60,886 nt of DNA from Candidatus Poribacteria bacterium (GTDB lineage Bacteria; Poribacteria; WGA-4E; GCA-2687025): the NCBI GenBank assembly GCA_028818695.1, contig JAPPNK010000022.1, forward strand, positions 1 to 60,886, in the 5' to 3' direction. Position 1 is the stretch's first letter, and the number at the start of each line of letters is the position of its first letter. Made by a program: the position numbers and the translations under genes. Positions 44,625 to 53,908 of this stretch are shown one piece after another. The notes under the pieces are model-generated. The model did no database searches and was not told where the DNA came from. It saw nothing but the letters and a program-made list of their open reading frames with translations.

Positions 44625-44663
44625 ATTTCATGCCTGCGGCGGTCCTCGCTGCGGGCATGAAAT
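44625..44663 (+). terminator. hairpin after the DUF4159 gene
   Basis: ATTTCATGCCTGC and GCGGGCATGAAAT form a 13-bp stem with one G-T pair and a 13-nt loop, 13 bp after the stop. No T-run, so factor-dependent or a weak intrinsic terminator. Confidence 0.45.
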
Positions 44664-44783
44664 TGGCGCCGCGCTTCACACAAAATAGGCGGATAGCGGC
44701 TCCGCGCTCCAGACGCGTTCGAAACCTGTTGAGATCGCGCCCATTGCATACACTGACGAAATAGAAGAATCCGCCAGCTTGTC

Positions 44784-44949
44784 CGATCTCATGCGTAAAG
44801 TTGGGAAATTTGAACGAATGATCGCTCTATTTATGGGAAAAAGGCGCCGCCAACCAGGCCGTCATTCCCGCGCAAGCGGGAATCCAGAGGCGCCGCAGAA
44901 ACCGTCCGCGTTCGCCAGGCAGAATGTCCCAACTAAAGCGCTAAGGTCA
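44784..44949 (+). mobile_element. MITE copy B
   Basis: 166 bp with inverted ends (CGATCTCATGCGTAAAGTTG and CAACTAAAGCGCTAAGGTCA). The 8-bp flanks are AGCTTGTC (44776-44783) and GGCTTGTC (44950-44957), 7 of 8 matching. Central ATTCCCGC-GCAA-GCGGGAAT hairpin. It is nearly identical to copy A. Confidence 0.85.
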
Positions 44950-45014
44950 GGCTTGTCTCTCGATCAGCAGAAGCCCGCGCGGTAACATTTGAGCTGAATG
45001 GAGGCGCAAAGCGG

Positions 45015-45869
45015 ATGAAGAAGCGAATTGCGTTGTGGGCGGCGTTTGCGTTGGTCATTCTTGCCCCGTTTATATGGCTGTGGCTAAGCAGGAGCGAGGG
45101 CGGGCGCGACGAAGTTAGCGGGGCGGGGGCGGCGAAACGCCCCGCCCCGAGCGTCATGCCGACAGAGGAGGCTGCGCCTGAAACGCCCCCTGCCCCGCGC
45201 GTCATGCCGACGGAGGGGAATGGCGGGACGAAGGCGGGCGTCTATACTTTTACCGGCTGGGAGGACGCGTACGACGAGTTTGCGCGGCGCGTCGGGCTTG
45301 AATTTGACAGGCAGACGGCGGAAGGGGCGTCGGCGGCGGACGCGACGATTCGAGCCTATGAAGTTGTGCAAGAGGAGATGTTAAACGACGCGGAATTTCT
45401 TGCGGCGATGAGTCCGTACATACCGTCTAAGAACGCTGAATCCGATCTGCGCATACCGCATTATCTTTGGAATCCGATGTCCGTTTTATTGCGCTCGGGC
45501 AGGGTACTTGACGATCGTTATTACCATCGTACCAAACTGCCCAACGGCGAGATTTACAAATATCTGCCGCATCAGGAGCTGCGGATCACTTGGACGGAGC
45601 GGCGGGCTCCGACGGCGGAGTCGGAGGGGGGGCGCAAAAGGGTTCAGGAAGTGGAGGAGCTGGTTGAATGGCATTTAAAGCGGCTTGCCGCGGCGGAGAG
45701 CGAAGCAGAAAAGGCGCAGGAAGAGGAAAATTTGAGAATACTTCGCTTTGTCCTCGGCAAATGGACAGAGACAAAGTATATTGACCGCAGGGAAACGGTC
45801 GGACCTGGCGATTCCGTACCTGATTATGAGAAGGAGATTATTGAGCTCAATCTGGGCGTGATTGAGTAG
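45015..45869 (+). CDS. membrane-anchored protein of unknown function
   Basis: 284 aa, not recognised. The N-terminal transmembrane helix is MKKRIALWAAFALVILAPFI. A Pro/Ala/Thr-rich linker carries an internal duplication (RPAPSVMPTEEAAPETP and PPAPRVMPTEGNGG, DNA GCGTCATGCCGAC twice, 47 bp apart). The soluble domain from about 75 has WEDAYDEFARRVGLEFDRQT and a long charged helix with RRAPTAESEGGRKRVQEVEE, then EKAQEEENLRILRFVLGKW. A gene of similar build (anchor plus Pro-rich linker) is at 58738. Its leader begins right after MITE copy B. Confidence 0.65.
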   Translation: MKKRIALWAAFALVILAPFIWLWLSRSEGGRDEVSGAGAAKRPAPSVMPTEEAAPETPPAPRVMPTEGNGGTKAGVYTFTGWEDAYDEFARRVGLEFDRQTAEGASAADATIRAYEVVQEEMLNDAEFLAAMSPYIPSKNAESDLRIPHYLWNPMSVLLRSGRVLDDRYYHRTKLPNGEIYKYLPHQELRITWTERRAPTAESEGGRKRVQEVEELVEWHLKRLAAAESEAEKAQEEENLRILRFVLGKWTETKYIDRRETVGPGDSVPDYEKEIIELNLGVIE

Positions 45870-45979
45870 TTGCCCGGCGGCGCGGCGGGCTGAATGCAGT
45901 GGAGAAACATCAAAGAGGCAAAGGCTCCGCAAGACAACGCCTCTGAAGGCAATCTCTGTAGACGACGGTTTTGGTTTTA

Positions 45980-46093
45980 GAGCCGTTTTAGAATGCGGAG
46001 GCTGTCTAGGAGATCTCTGGATTCCCGCTCCCCGTTTTCACGGGGACATGCTTCGCGGGAATGACGCTATTTTCGTATGTCATCGTTTGTAAC
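45980..46093 (-). repeat. dispersed repeat, second family (copy K, inverted)
   Basis: Reverse complement of the layout at 34160-34285: TTAGAATGCGGAGGCTGTCT, then the nested hairpin (GGATTCCCGCTCCCCGTTTT, CACGGGGACATGCTTCGCGG) and ATGTCATCGTTTGTAAC. It lies in the 284-bp gap between convergent genes. Confidence 0.72.
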
Positions 46094-46153
46094 GAATGCC
46101 CCTTTGAAGAATGAGCGGCGCATCGTCGGCGGGCGGATTCACACGCCGCCGCT

Positions 46154-48781
46154 TCAATCGCCGCTTTCCAGCGCCTGATGGAGAGCGTTGACCGCCGCTT
46201 CAATCCGCTCGCTGTCTTGAACCTTTGCGCCGGTCTCGTCCGCCACATAAAAGACGCAGACGGAGCGGTACGCCGCAGTGGAGATCTTTGCCAGCGAAAT
46301 GTTGAGATTGGCGTCCGAGAGCGTCTTTGCGATGGTGTATAAGAGCCCGACCCGCTTCGCCGACTGGACGTCAATGATCGTATAATCGGCGGAGTCGTCG
46401 TTGTTGAAGCGCGCCTCCGGCGGGGTATGGGCGGTGCGGTGTTTCTGGGAATCTCTTTGGCGCAGCTCCTGGATATGCTCCTTGATGTCCAGCTCGCCTC
46501 TTTGCGCCTGTTCGAACGCTTCCACAATCTGGTCTTTGAGTCCTTCCGTTTCGCCGCCTGAAAAATGCAGCGTGTCGACGGCGGGTCCGTCCGAGCGGGA
46601 GTTCAAATCCGCCGACAGGACCTCCACCCCCGTCGCCGTCAGCGCGGCCGCCAGGTCTGCGAACATGCCGATGCGGTCTTTCGCCGCGAAGATTGCCGTC
46701 GAGTACGCTTCCGACTCCGAAAAGATGCGGAGAGCGCAGGACGCGCCGCGGGCGAACTCGTCCACCGCCAGCGTCTGCTCCGCAATCTCCCGTATCGAAT
46801 AGAACGGCATGCGTCCGCCGCTCATCAATCGAAAATGCTCGTGGACGCGCTCCTTCCACTCTTCGCCGAGCCGCTCAACGGACGCTTCCGCCAGCGCCGC
46901 CAGCTGCCCCGGCGACACCAGCGCTTCGCCGCGCAGGCAGCGTTCCGTCTGCGCGTAAAGCTTATGCAGAAGCGTCGCCGACCAGTCGGTCCACAGGTCA
47001 GGGTCGACCGCGCGGATGTCTCCGTAGGTGAGCAGATACAGCATTCGCGCCCGTTTCAAGGAGCCGATCTCTTCGGTGTACCGCTCTATGACCGCCGGGT
47101 CGTCCAGGTTGCGCCGCTGCGCCGTGTTCGACTTCAGGTGATGCTTTTCAACAAGGAACATGACATCGTTGCGCTGCGCGTCTCGAAGCGGGCGCAGGCG
47201 CCCCAGGGCGCGGTTTGCCAGCGGCATTCCGCGCTCCACATGCCCCATATCGCCGGGCGCGCCTTTGCCGATGTCATGCAGGAGCATTCCAAGCCGCAGC
47301 GACACGCGCTCGTCAGGGTTCAACGCGGAGAGAACAGGCAGCAGCTCGCCGTTCTTCTGCGCCGTCTCGACGACGCGGTCGTCTAGATTTGAAACGGCGG
47401 CAAGGGTGTGTACATCGGTAGTGAATTTATGGTAATGATCGTACCGCACCAGAGAACGCAGACCCTCAAACTCCGGCGCCATCGCTGTCAAGACGCCGAG
47501 ATTGTGCATGTCGCGCAGGGCGTCCCCGACGCCGTTTGGAAGCGCCAGCAGCTCAAGAAAGCGGTTCTGCGTCCGTAGGCAGGCTCCGAACTTCGGACCG
47601 ACGCGGTGAAGCGTTTCCACAATCTGCTTGCGCGAGGCGACGCTTATCGGCGTGTCCATCTCCGCGCGGCGGTAAAACATTTCCATCACCAGCAGCGCGG
47701 CGTCCCCCGTCTTGAGCGCCTCCTCCAGCGCGCCTTGTTCAAACCGTATGCGTTCGCGCAGGACGATGAGGCCGGGCGCGAGCGGCTTCGAAGAGACCTT
47801 GTCCATTTTGCGGCTGATCCAGGTCGGTTCCCGCCGGCTTTGCAGGATCACCATCTGGGCGCATTCATGAATCCACCGGGCATGGAGAAAATAGTCCTGC
47901 ATGAGCCGCTCTTCGGCGAGCTTCCGTCTAGAGTCCTCGTATCCGAGGGCTTTTGCGACGCGCTCCTGAAACTGAAACGACAGCACATCGCTCCGCCGCT
48001 TGGCAATGTAATGCAGCTCGTTCCGCACGCGCCACAGAAAATCGAGCGCCGATTCGTAATCGTCCACCGCGATTTTGGGCAGTATGCCGCTGTGCGCGAG
48101 CGCCGGTATCTCCCACAGACCAAAACGCACGCGGGAGATCCATTTGCTGATATGCGCCTCGCGCAGACCGCCGACCCCCTCCTTGATATGCGGCTCTTGG
48201 ACATACAGCGTCCGCTCTGGGTTGCCTAAATCTTGCCGCCAGTCCTCAATCCTGTTGAGAATGTACCGGTTGGCGCCCTTGCGCATCGCCCGCGTTTTAA
48301 TCTCCCGTTCAAACTGCTTATACAGCTCCTGATCGCCCATAATGTAGCGCGCTTCCAGCATCGCCGTCCGCGACTCGCCGTCCTCCGCCGCTGCCTGCCG
48401 GCACTCTGGAATCGTCCGCGCAACATTCCCGACATCGAATCCGACATCCCACAGATCGGTGACGACGCGCTTGGCGGTTCCCTCAATTTCGGGCCTAGGA
48501 CAGTCGTATAAAATCAGCAGATCAATGTCGGAGTGCGGGTTCAGTTCCTCGCGCCCGTAACCGCCGAGAGCCACCATTGTCAGCGGGACGTCCTTCTGAA
48601 GGATGTCGTCTTCGACGCATGAGCGCACCAGTCGGCGGATGATCGTGTCGGCGAGGCGGGTATGCTCCTGCATGATCTCTCGACCGGAGACGTATCCTCC
48701 GCCGGAGTGGTGCCGGTGCCGAGAGGCGATTCGTTCCCATTCTGAGTCTCTATATTTTTTGATCGATTCCACGCGCATCAT
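46154..48781 (-). CDS. glnD: [protein-PII] uridylyltransferase GlnD
   Basis: 875 aa, close to the usual 890. The nucleotidyltransferase domain has VALGGYGREELNPHSDIDLL (about 74-90). The HD domain has MLLHDIGKGAPGDMGHVERG (about 510). Two C-terminal ACT domains are seen in IFAAKDRIGMFADLAAALTA and TIIDVQSAKRVGLLYTIAKT. It adds or removes UMP on PII in response to glutamine. No glnB or amtB lies in the window. The first ATG overlaps the stop of the M48 gene (ATGA), so the two are translationally coupled. Confidence 0.93.
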   Translation of the reverse strand: MMRVESIKKYRDSEWERIASRHRHHSGGGYVSGREIMQEHTRLADTIIRRLVRSCVEDDILQKDVPLTMVALGGYGREELNPHSDIDLLILYDCPRPEIEGTAKRVVTDLWDVGFDVGNVARTIPECRQAAAEDGESRTAMLEARYIMGDQELYKQFEREIKTRAMRKGANRYILNRIEDWRQDLGNPERTLYVQEPHIKEGVGGLREAHISKWISRVRFGLWEIPALAHSGILPKIAVDDYESALDFLWRVRNELHYIAKRRSDVLSFQFQERVAKALGYEDSRRKLAEERLMQDYFLHARWIHECAQMVILQSRREPTWISRKMDKVSSKPLAPGLIVLRERIRFEQGALEEALKTGDAALLVMEMFYRRAEMDTPISVASRKQIVETLHRVGPKFGACLRTQNRFLELLALPNGVGDALRDMHNLGVLTAMAPEFEGLRSLVRYDHYHKFTTDVHTLAAVSNLDDRVVETAQKNGELLPVLSALNPDERVSLRLGMLLHDIGKGAPGDMGHVERGMPLANRALGRLRPLRDAQRNDVMFLVEKHHLKSNTAQRRNLDDPAVIERYTEEIGSLKRARMLYLLTYGDIRAVDPDLWTDWSATLLHKLYAQTERCLRGEALVSPGQLAALAEASVERLGEEWKERVHEHFRLMSGGRMPFYSIREIAEQTLAVDEFARGASCALRIFSESEAYSTAIFAAKDRIGMFADLAAALTATGVEVLSADLNSRSDGPAVDTLHFSGGETEGLKDQIVEAFEQAQRGELDIKEHIQELRQRDSQKHRTAHTPPEARFNNDDSADYTIIDVQSAKRVGLLYTIAKTLSDANLNISLAKISTAAYRSVCVFYVADETGAKVQDSERIEAAVNALHQALESGD

Positions 48782-50529
48782 GGGGCGGCTCCCAGTTCTC
48801 GTTCCGCTTTTCGGATGTCTTCGACAATCTCCAGCGCTTCCCTGTTGTCTGGCAGTACGGCGGCGACCCGCTCCATTAGATCAGCCGCTTCGCCCAGACG
48901 TCCCTGTTTTAATCGAACGGAGGCGAGCGCCAAAAGCGTTTCAGGATGCCTCGGATCGGTCGACAGGGCGCGTTGAAACGCCGCCTCCGCCTCTTCGATT
49001 TTGTTTAAGTAGAGGCTTGCGGTTCCCTGCAGGTAAACGAGGTTCTTGTTTTCAGGGTCTGCCTTCAGCCCTTTTAAGACTCGGTCTTGCGCATGGTCAA
49101 TCAGGCGCGAGCGGCGCAGGGACAGCTTCTCCCGTTTGGTCGATTCCTCTTCAGGCAGCTGTTCGATTTCAGTCTGGGCGATCTCCGCTTCTCTCAAGTA
49201 TATTCTGGAGACCGCTTCCGCCGCTTCCGCCTTGGTCGGCAGATAGGCGCCTCGAAACAGAATCAGCCCCAGAAACAGGAGCGGAGTCGCCGCCGCCACC
49301 GCCTTCGACACCCAGAGCGGTTTTGCGTAAGACGCCGCGGACGGGTCGTTCTCAGCCGCCCGAACCGCAAACTCGATGCGTTCCATAATGGGCGGATGCG
49401 TTCGAAGAAAACGCGGCAAGCGCAGAAAGCGTCCGCCCGAAGCGAGGCTCGCGTTATGCAGCTTCGACAAGGCGCGCGGATAGGCTGTCGGATCGGACGC
49501 ATTCACCGCGGCGAACTGATCCGCCTGCCGTTCAAACTGGCGCGACACAAAACCGAGCAGCAGCGCAAAATATGAGAAAAAGAACCCCGCGCCCAGCATG
49601 GTCAAGCCGAGGCGGGTTTCCTTCAAAAATTCAGGCAAGTACGGAGACAGCCCCGCAAACAGCAGTATCGAAACGGCGACATAACTCAACGAAAAGAGCA
49701 GATACATCCACAGATGCCCGCGCTTGATATGCCCGATCTCATGCGCGGCGACCGCCTCCAGCTCGTCCGCGTCCAGCATGTTGATCAGCCCTTCTGAGAT
49801 AAAGATTTCCTGCCGGCGCGGAAGCAGTCCAGCGGCGGCGGCGTTGCAAAAGCGCGGACCCGCATGCCAGACGGAGACGCCTCGAAAGGAGAGGTTGTGC
49901 CGGTCGCCGATGGCGCGGATTCGCTGCGTCAGCTCGCCCGCTTCCAGCGGCGAGGAGCGCCACATCCGACGCAGCAGCGACGGCGCAAACGCATATGAGC
50001 AGCCCAAAAACGCCAGAACGACCGCTCCGTAGAGCCACGGACGCTCAAAGACAGCCGCTTTAATCTGAAACGGGGCGTACTCAAACAGGTCTCCCAGAAC
50101 GATGAAGCCCATGATCGGAACGACGGGAAAGAGCTGAAACTTGAGCCGGCGCGTCCATTCTTGAAAGCGGAACTGTCCGGCGGCCGCATCGATGAGCAGC
50201 ATGCCGACAGCGAGCGGTATGAACGCCGCCGTCAGGCGGACGGTCGGCAGGGGGAGCCATGCCATCGCCGCGTTGGTCAGCGCCGGGAGCTCTCCCAAAA
50301 GCGTATGTATCAGAAAAAAGATGTAGGCGAGGAGTTTGGCGCCCGCCGCCGTTTCGCGGATATATTGAGAGGCGAACGCGCGCGCCGCTAAAGGCGCCGC
50401 CGCCGGCGCCCACAAAGAAAACAGTATGCTCAACGCTTCCATTCGAATGTTCGCCGGAAGCGTCCCGACCTGCTCAACCGAAAGCAGCGCGATCAATCCG
50501 AAAATCAACGGCGCGCTCATATAATACAT
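48778..50529 (-). CDS. M48 family membrane metalloprotease with TPR domain
   Basis: 583 aa. Five or six transmembrane helices in the first 180 residues, then the zinc site HEIGH (263-267) with Glu333 in RQFERQADQFA as third ligand. Another two or so membrane segments flank the site. The C-terminal 150 residues carry tetratricopeptide repeats (AEAAFQRALSTDPRHPETLL). HtpX/Oma1-type proteases degrade damaged membrane proteins; the TPR part may select substrates. Two starts (50529, 50520) are in frame. It is encoded directly ahead of glnD with a 4-bp overlap. Confidence 0.87.
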   Translation of the reverse strand: MYYMSAPLIFGLIALLSVEQVGTLPANIRMEALSILFSLWAPAAAPLAARAFASQYIRETAAGAKLLAYIFFLIHTLLGELPALTNAAMAWLPLPTVRLTAAFIPLAVGMLLIDAAAGQFRFQEWTRRLKFQLFPVVPIMGFIVLGDLFEYAPFQIKAAVFERPWLYGAVVLAFLGCSYAFAPSLLRRMWRSSPLEAGELTQRIRAIGDRHNLSFRGVSVWHAGPRFCNAAAAGLLPRRQEIFISEGLINMLDADELEAVAAHEIGHIKRGHLWMYLLFSLSYVAVSILLFAGLSPYLPEFLKETRLGLTMLGAGFFFSYFALLLGFVSRQFERQADQFAAVNASDPTAYPRALSKLHNASLASGGRFLRLPRFLRTHPPIMERIEFAVRAAENDPSAASYAKPLWVSKAVAAATPLLFLGLILFRGAYLPTKAEAAEAVSRIYLREAEIAQTEIEQLPEEESTKREKLSLRRSRLIDHAQDRVLKGLKADPENKNLVYLQGTASLYLNKIEEAEAAFQRALSTDPRHPETLLALASVRLKQGRLGEAADLMERVAAVLPDNREALEIVEDIRKAERELGAAP

Positions 50530-50644
50530 ACGCGCTCATCCCAGCCAGACATGCCAATACAAATTTAGTATGGCACATTATAGGCGTATGGGCAAGGGAT
50601 GCGCCGGAGGGCGCTCTTTGTAAACGCGGTTTGGAGCGGTCAAT

Positions 50645-51892
50645 ATGAAAACGACGCAACGCTCATTCTACCGTAGGGCGCGCCTCGCTCTGTTCGCAGG
50701 TTTGGCGGTTTTGACCGCCGCGCTGGCCTTTACTGCGGCGCTTCGCTTCGCCGAAGATTCGCGCGATGAGACTGCCATGAGCGAGAGCGGCAAAGCGCCT
50801 GCCGCTCCCGACGCAACAGCGAGCGGCGCGCAAGAAACGGCGCCGGGGCAGGAAAAGAAACCGCCCGAACTCAACTCTCGCCTTGCGGTTCAAACAACGC
50901 CGGACGATATGCCAGGGACTGACCGCTCCGGCTGGATATACGATCCGAGCGAATCCAAAAAAATGAACCGCATCCGCAAGTATCTCTATGACCAGTACGG
51001 CAGCAGCGACATCCATCGCAAAGAGAACGGAAGGACGCCGCGCGGCGTGATCGAAATACTGGTCGAAGGGATGGACGACATGGCCGCCGCCGAATATCTG
51101 TATAACTCGGACTGGGGGATCGAAGGCGAGAAATGGCCTAGGGAAAGAGAGTACGCCATCGAGTACGCCAACCGCGTCCTGGCAAAGGACCCGACCTCCC
51201 TTGAGGCGCTGATCTTGAAAGCAATCGACAATGTGGACGCTGTTGAATCGGCGCGGCTTCTGATTCAACATTATTCAAATGACGAACGGGCGGTGTCCAT
51301 CGCTGTCGACAATCTGTACCGCAACTTTCCCGAGGAGACGATCGCCGCAATCTCGCGCCTTCTGCCGGAGGACGGTCTGCATTCCAATTCGCGTTTCCAC
51401 ACCACTCTCGGCGATGCCTATGAGCGTTTGGACATGATGTATGAAGCGACAGATCAGTTCCAGAAAGCGTATGCCGCCGGCAACAGGTGGGTCGCGGGAC
51501 GTTACCGGGAATTAGAGCGGGGAGAGCGGCGTTTCCCGTCCATCTGGGAAGAACGCGCCGCCGCTGCCGCTGAATCGGCAAAGCAGACGCCTCAACCCGC
51601 AGAAACGGAAATGGCCGCGGCATACGCCGATTTTGCGAAGGCGTACCAGGATGTGTTTGAGATGGAGTACGGTCTCTCCGAGGCGACGCCCGAAGGCTAC
51701 ATGAACGCCTTGCTGGGCATGGCGCGCGCCTTCGCCAAGGCGGGCGACGCCCAGCATGCCCAGGACGCTTACAACGCTGTCCGCAAACGCCATTCGCGCG
51801 AGGAGGTTGAGCAGGCATTCCGCCGCTTTGACGAGCAGGAGCGTCTCAAAAGGCAGCCGCCGAATGAGGACGAGGAGGAAGACGACTCGTAA
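50645..51892 (+). CDS. membrane-anchored TPR-like protein
   Basis: 415 aa. The N-terminal anchor is at residues 13-34 (LALFAGLAVLTAALAFTAAL), then a Pro/Ala/Glu linker and a helical-repeat domain. Helical pairs such as EYAIEYANRVLAKDPTSLEA, TTLGDAYERLDMMYEATDQF and GMARAFAKAGDAQHAQDAYN give a TPR pattern. The C-terminus is very acidic (PPNEDEEEDDS). Periplasmic scaffold function is likely; no enzyme motif. It is divergent from the M48 gene and convergent with mtaB. Confidence 0.68.
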   Translation: MKTTQRSFYRRARLALFAGLAVLTAALAFTAALRFAEDSRDETAMSESGKAPAAPDATASGAQETAPGQEKKPPELNSRLAVQTTPDDMPGTDRSGWIYDPSESKKMNRIRKYLYDQYGSSDIHRKENGRTPRGVIEILVEGMDDMAAAEYLYNSDWGIEGEKWPREREYAIEYANRVLAKDPTSLEALILKAIDNVDAVESARLLIQHYSNDERAVSIAVDNLYRNFPEETIAAISRLLPEDGLHSNSRFHTTLGDAYERLDMMYEATDQFQKAYAAGNRWVAGRYRELERGERRFPSIWEERAAAAAESAKQTPQPAETEMAAAYADFAKAYQDVFEMEYGLSEATPEGYMNALLGMARAFAKAGDAQHAQDAYNAVRKRHSREEVEQAFRRFDEQERLKRQPPNEDEEEDDS

Positions 51893-51911
51893 GGCGCCCT
51901 GGGGCGTCGGC

Positions 51912-53225
51912 TTAAAGAAGCGCGCCGCGCATGCGCCCGCCCTCTATCGCGCAGAGGCGGACGCGCCGCAGTTTGCCGATGTCGTCTGGGGCGGCGTCGG
52001 TCAACGCGCGGAGGTAGTTGCCCGTGTAGCCTGCCAGCGACCCGTCCGCGCCTTCTCTCACATCCTCAATGAGAACCTCGGCAGACGAGCCGAGCGACGC
52101 CTCTTGGAAGCGGCGCGTCAGTTTTCCGCCCAGCTCGCGCAGGGCGGCGCTCCGCTCTCCCGCCGTCCAAGGAGGGATCTGGTCGTCAAACTGCGCCGCC
52201 GGCGTCCCCTCCCGCGGGGAGTAGCGGAACGCATGCAGGCGGTGAAAACCGCACCGCTCCACAACGCGCATCGTCGCCTCAAAGTCCGCGTCCGTCTCGC
52301 CGGGGAAGCCGACCATGACGTCTGTAGAAAGGCCGATGTCCGGCATCGCTTCGCGCGCCGATTCAACGAGCGACAAAAACTGATCTGCGGTGTAACGGCG
52401 GCGCATGCGCTTCAAAACGGGCGTCGACCCGCTCTGCAGCGGCAGATGCAGATGCCGCGCGCATTTCGGCAGCTCCGCCATCGTCCGTATCAATTCGGGC
52501 GGGACGTCCATCGGCTCTATCGATGAGAGGCGCAGCCGCTTCAAGCGGGGCAGCTCGTGGAGGGCGCGCAGAACCTCCGCGACGCTCCGCCGCGGGCGAA
52601 TGTCCTTGCCGTATGCGCCGAGATGCACGCCCGTGACAACGATTTCAGCGTACCCGTTCTCGGTCAGACGGCGCGCCTCGTCGGCGATCTCATGCAGCGG
52701 GCGGCTGCGCATGCGTCCGCGCGTGTAAGGGATAATGCAAAATGAGCAGAACTGGCTGCAGCCGTCCTGTATCTTCAGGAGCGCGCGCGTTTTTTGATCA
52801 AAGGAGGCGACGCTTAGCCCAAACTCGCCCAGATCGACGCGCGCGTCCGGGTCGCCGACATACTCGCGCTGTAAGGTTTGCGCCCGCTCCGCCTCGCGCA
52901 CCAGTTCGGTCAGCGCAAACTTTTCCGCGTTTCCAAACACCTTGTCGACGCCTTCGATTTCCAGCAGCGCGCTGCCCGCGTTCTGCGCGTAGCAGCCCGT
53001 GACAAAGATGGTCGAATCGGGGCTGATGCGATGGATGCGCCGTATCGCCTTGCGCGCCTTTGCGTCCGACTGCCCCGTCACGGAGCATGTGTTGACGATG
53101 TACAGATCGGCGCGTTCGGGCGGATGAACCATGCGGTAGCCGGCGTCGGTCAACGCTTCGCCCATCGCCTGCGAGTCGTACTGGTTCGCCTTGCATCCGA
53201 AGCTGACGATGGAGGCGGATTTCAT
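51912..53225 (-). CDS. mtaB: tRNA t6A37 methylthiotransferase MtaB
   Basis: 437 aa. The N-terminal cluster cysteines are C11 (SFGCKANQYDSQ), C47 (NTCSVT) and C78 (VTGCYAQ). The radical SAM cluster is C156, C160, C163 (CSQFCSFCIIPYTRG). A C-terminal TRAM-like part follows. SFGCKxNQ(Y/D)xSQ and VTGCYAQ are typical of MtaB rather than MiaB or RimO. It converts t6A to ms2t6A at tRNA position 37. The start overlaps the rpe stop by 4 bp; it is last in a five-gene operon. Confidence 0.9.
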   Translation of the reverse strand: MKSASIVSFGCKANQYDSQAMGEALTDAGYRMVHPPERADLYIVNTCSVTGQSDAKARKAIRRIHRISPDSTIFVTGCYAQNAGSALLEIEGVDKVFGNAEKFALTELVREAERAQTLQREYVGDPDARVDLGEFGLSVASFDQKTRALLKIQDGCSQFCSFCIIPYTRGRMRSRPLHEIADEARRLTENGYAEIVVTGVHLGAYGKDIRPRRSVAEVLRALHELPRLKRLRLSSIEPMDVPPELIRTMAELPKCARHLHLPLQSGSTPVLKRMRRRYTADQFLSLVESAREAMPDIGLSTDVMVGFPGETDADFEATMRVVERCGFHRLHAFRYSPREGTPAAQFDDQIPPWTAGERSAALRELGGKLTRRFQEASLGSSAEVLIEDVREGADGSLAGYTGNYLRALTDAAPDDIGKLRRVRLCAIEGGRMRGALL

Positions 53226-53908
53226 GGGGCTTTCCTTTGGGCGTTTGCGGCGGCTTGGCGTATGTCGGCGGCGGCAGCGGCGAGATTGTTTGAACCGAAC
53301 AGGGCGGAGCCGGCGACAAATGCGGACACGCCCGCCCGCGCCAGCTCAGGAGCCGTCTTGGTCGAAACTCCCCCGTCCGCTTGGATGCGAACCTGCAGCC
53401 CTCGCCGTTCGATTTCGTCGCGCGCCTGGGCGATCTTTGGGACGACTTCAGGCAAAAAACGCTGCCCGGAGAAGCCTGGATAAACTGTCATCGGCAGGAG
53501 CAGGTCGATCTGGTCAAGATACGGGAACGGCGCTTCTGCCGGGGCGTCCGGTTTTAAGGCGAGGCCGGCGCGGCAGCCCGCGGCGCGGATCGCCTCTAAA
53601 ACGGACGCCGTCTCGCCGCCCGCTTCCAGATGAACGGTGATCTGGTCAGCCCCCGCCGACGCAAACCGCTCCGCCCAAGGCAGCGGATCGAAAAGCATCA
53701 AATGGACGTCCAAAAACAGCTCCGTGCGCCGCCGCAGGTCCGACACCGTCTTTGGACCGAAAGAGAGGTTTGGGGCAAATCTGCCGTCAAACAGGTCGAT
53801 ATGAACCCATTCGCAGCCGGCGTCTTCGATGCGTTTCAGTTCGCCGCCGAGGTTGGACATATCGGCGGAAAGGAGCGAGGGCGCGATAACGATCTTCGGC
53901 TTGTTCAT
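53222..53908 (-). CDS. rpe: ribulose-phosphate 3-epimerase
   Basis: 228 aa, full TIM barrel. IAPSLLSADMSNLGGELKRI, HIDLFDGRFAPNLSFGP, LDVHLMLFDPLPWAERFASA, ITVHLEAG, MTVYPGFSGQRFLPEV, QADGGVSTKTAPELARAGVS, FVAGSALFG. Two positions differ from the common form: HID(V)MDG has Phe, and MTVNPGFGGQ has Tyr and Ser. The metal and catalytic His/Asp residues are kept. It interconverts ribulose-5-P and xylulose-5-P. 4-bp overlaps on both sides. Confidence 0.93.
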   Translation of the reverse strand: MNKPKIVIAPSLLSADMSNLGGELKRIEDAGCEWVHIDLFDGRFAPNLSFGPKTVSDLRRRTELFLDVHLMLFDPLPWAERFASAGADQITVHLEAGGETASVLEAIRAAGCRAGLALKPDAPAEAPFPYLDQIDLLLPMTVYPGFSGQRFLPEVVPKIAQARDEIERRGLQVRIQADGGVSTKTAPELARAGVSAFVAGSALFGSNNLAAAAADIRQAAANAQRKAP

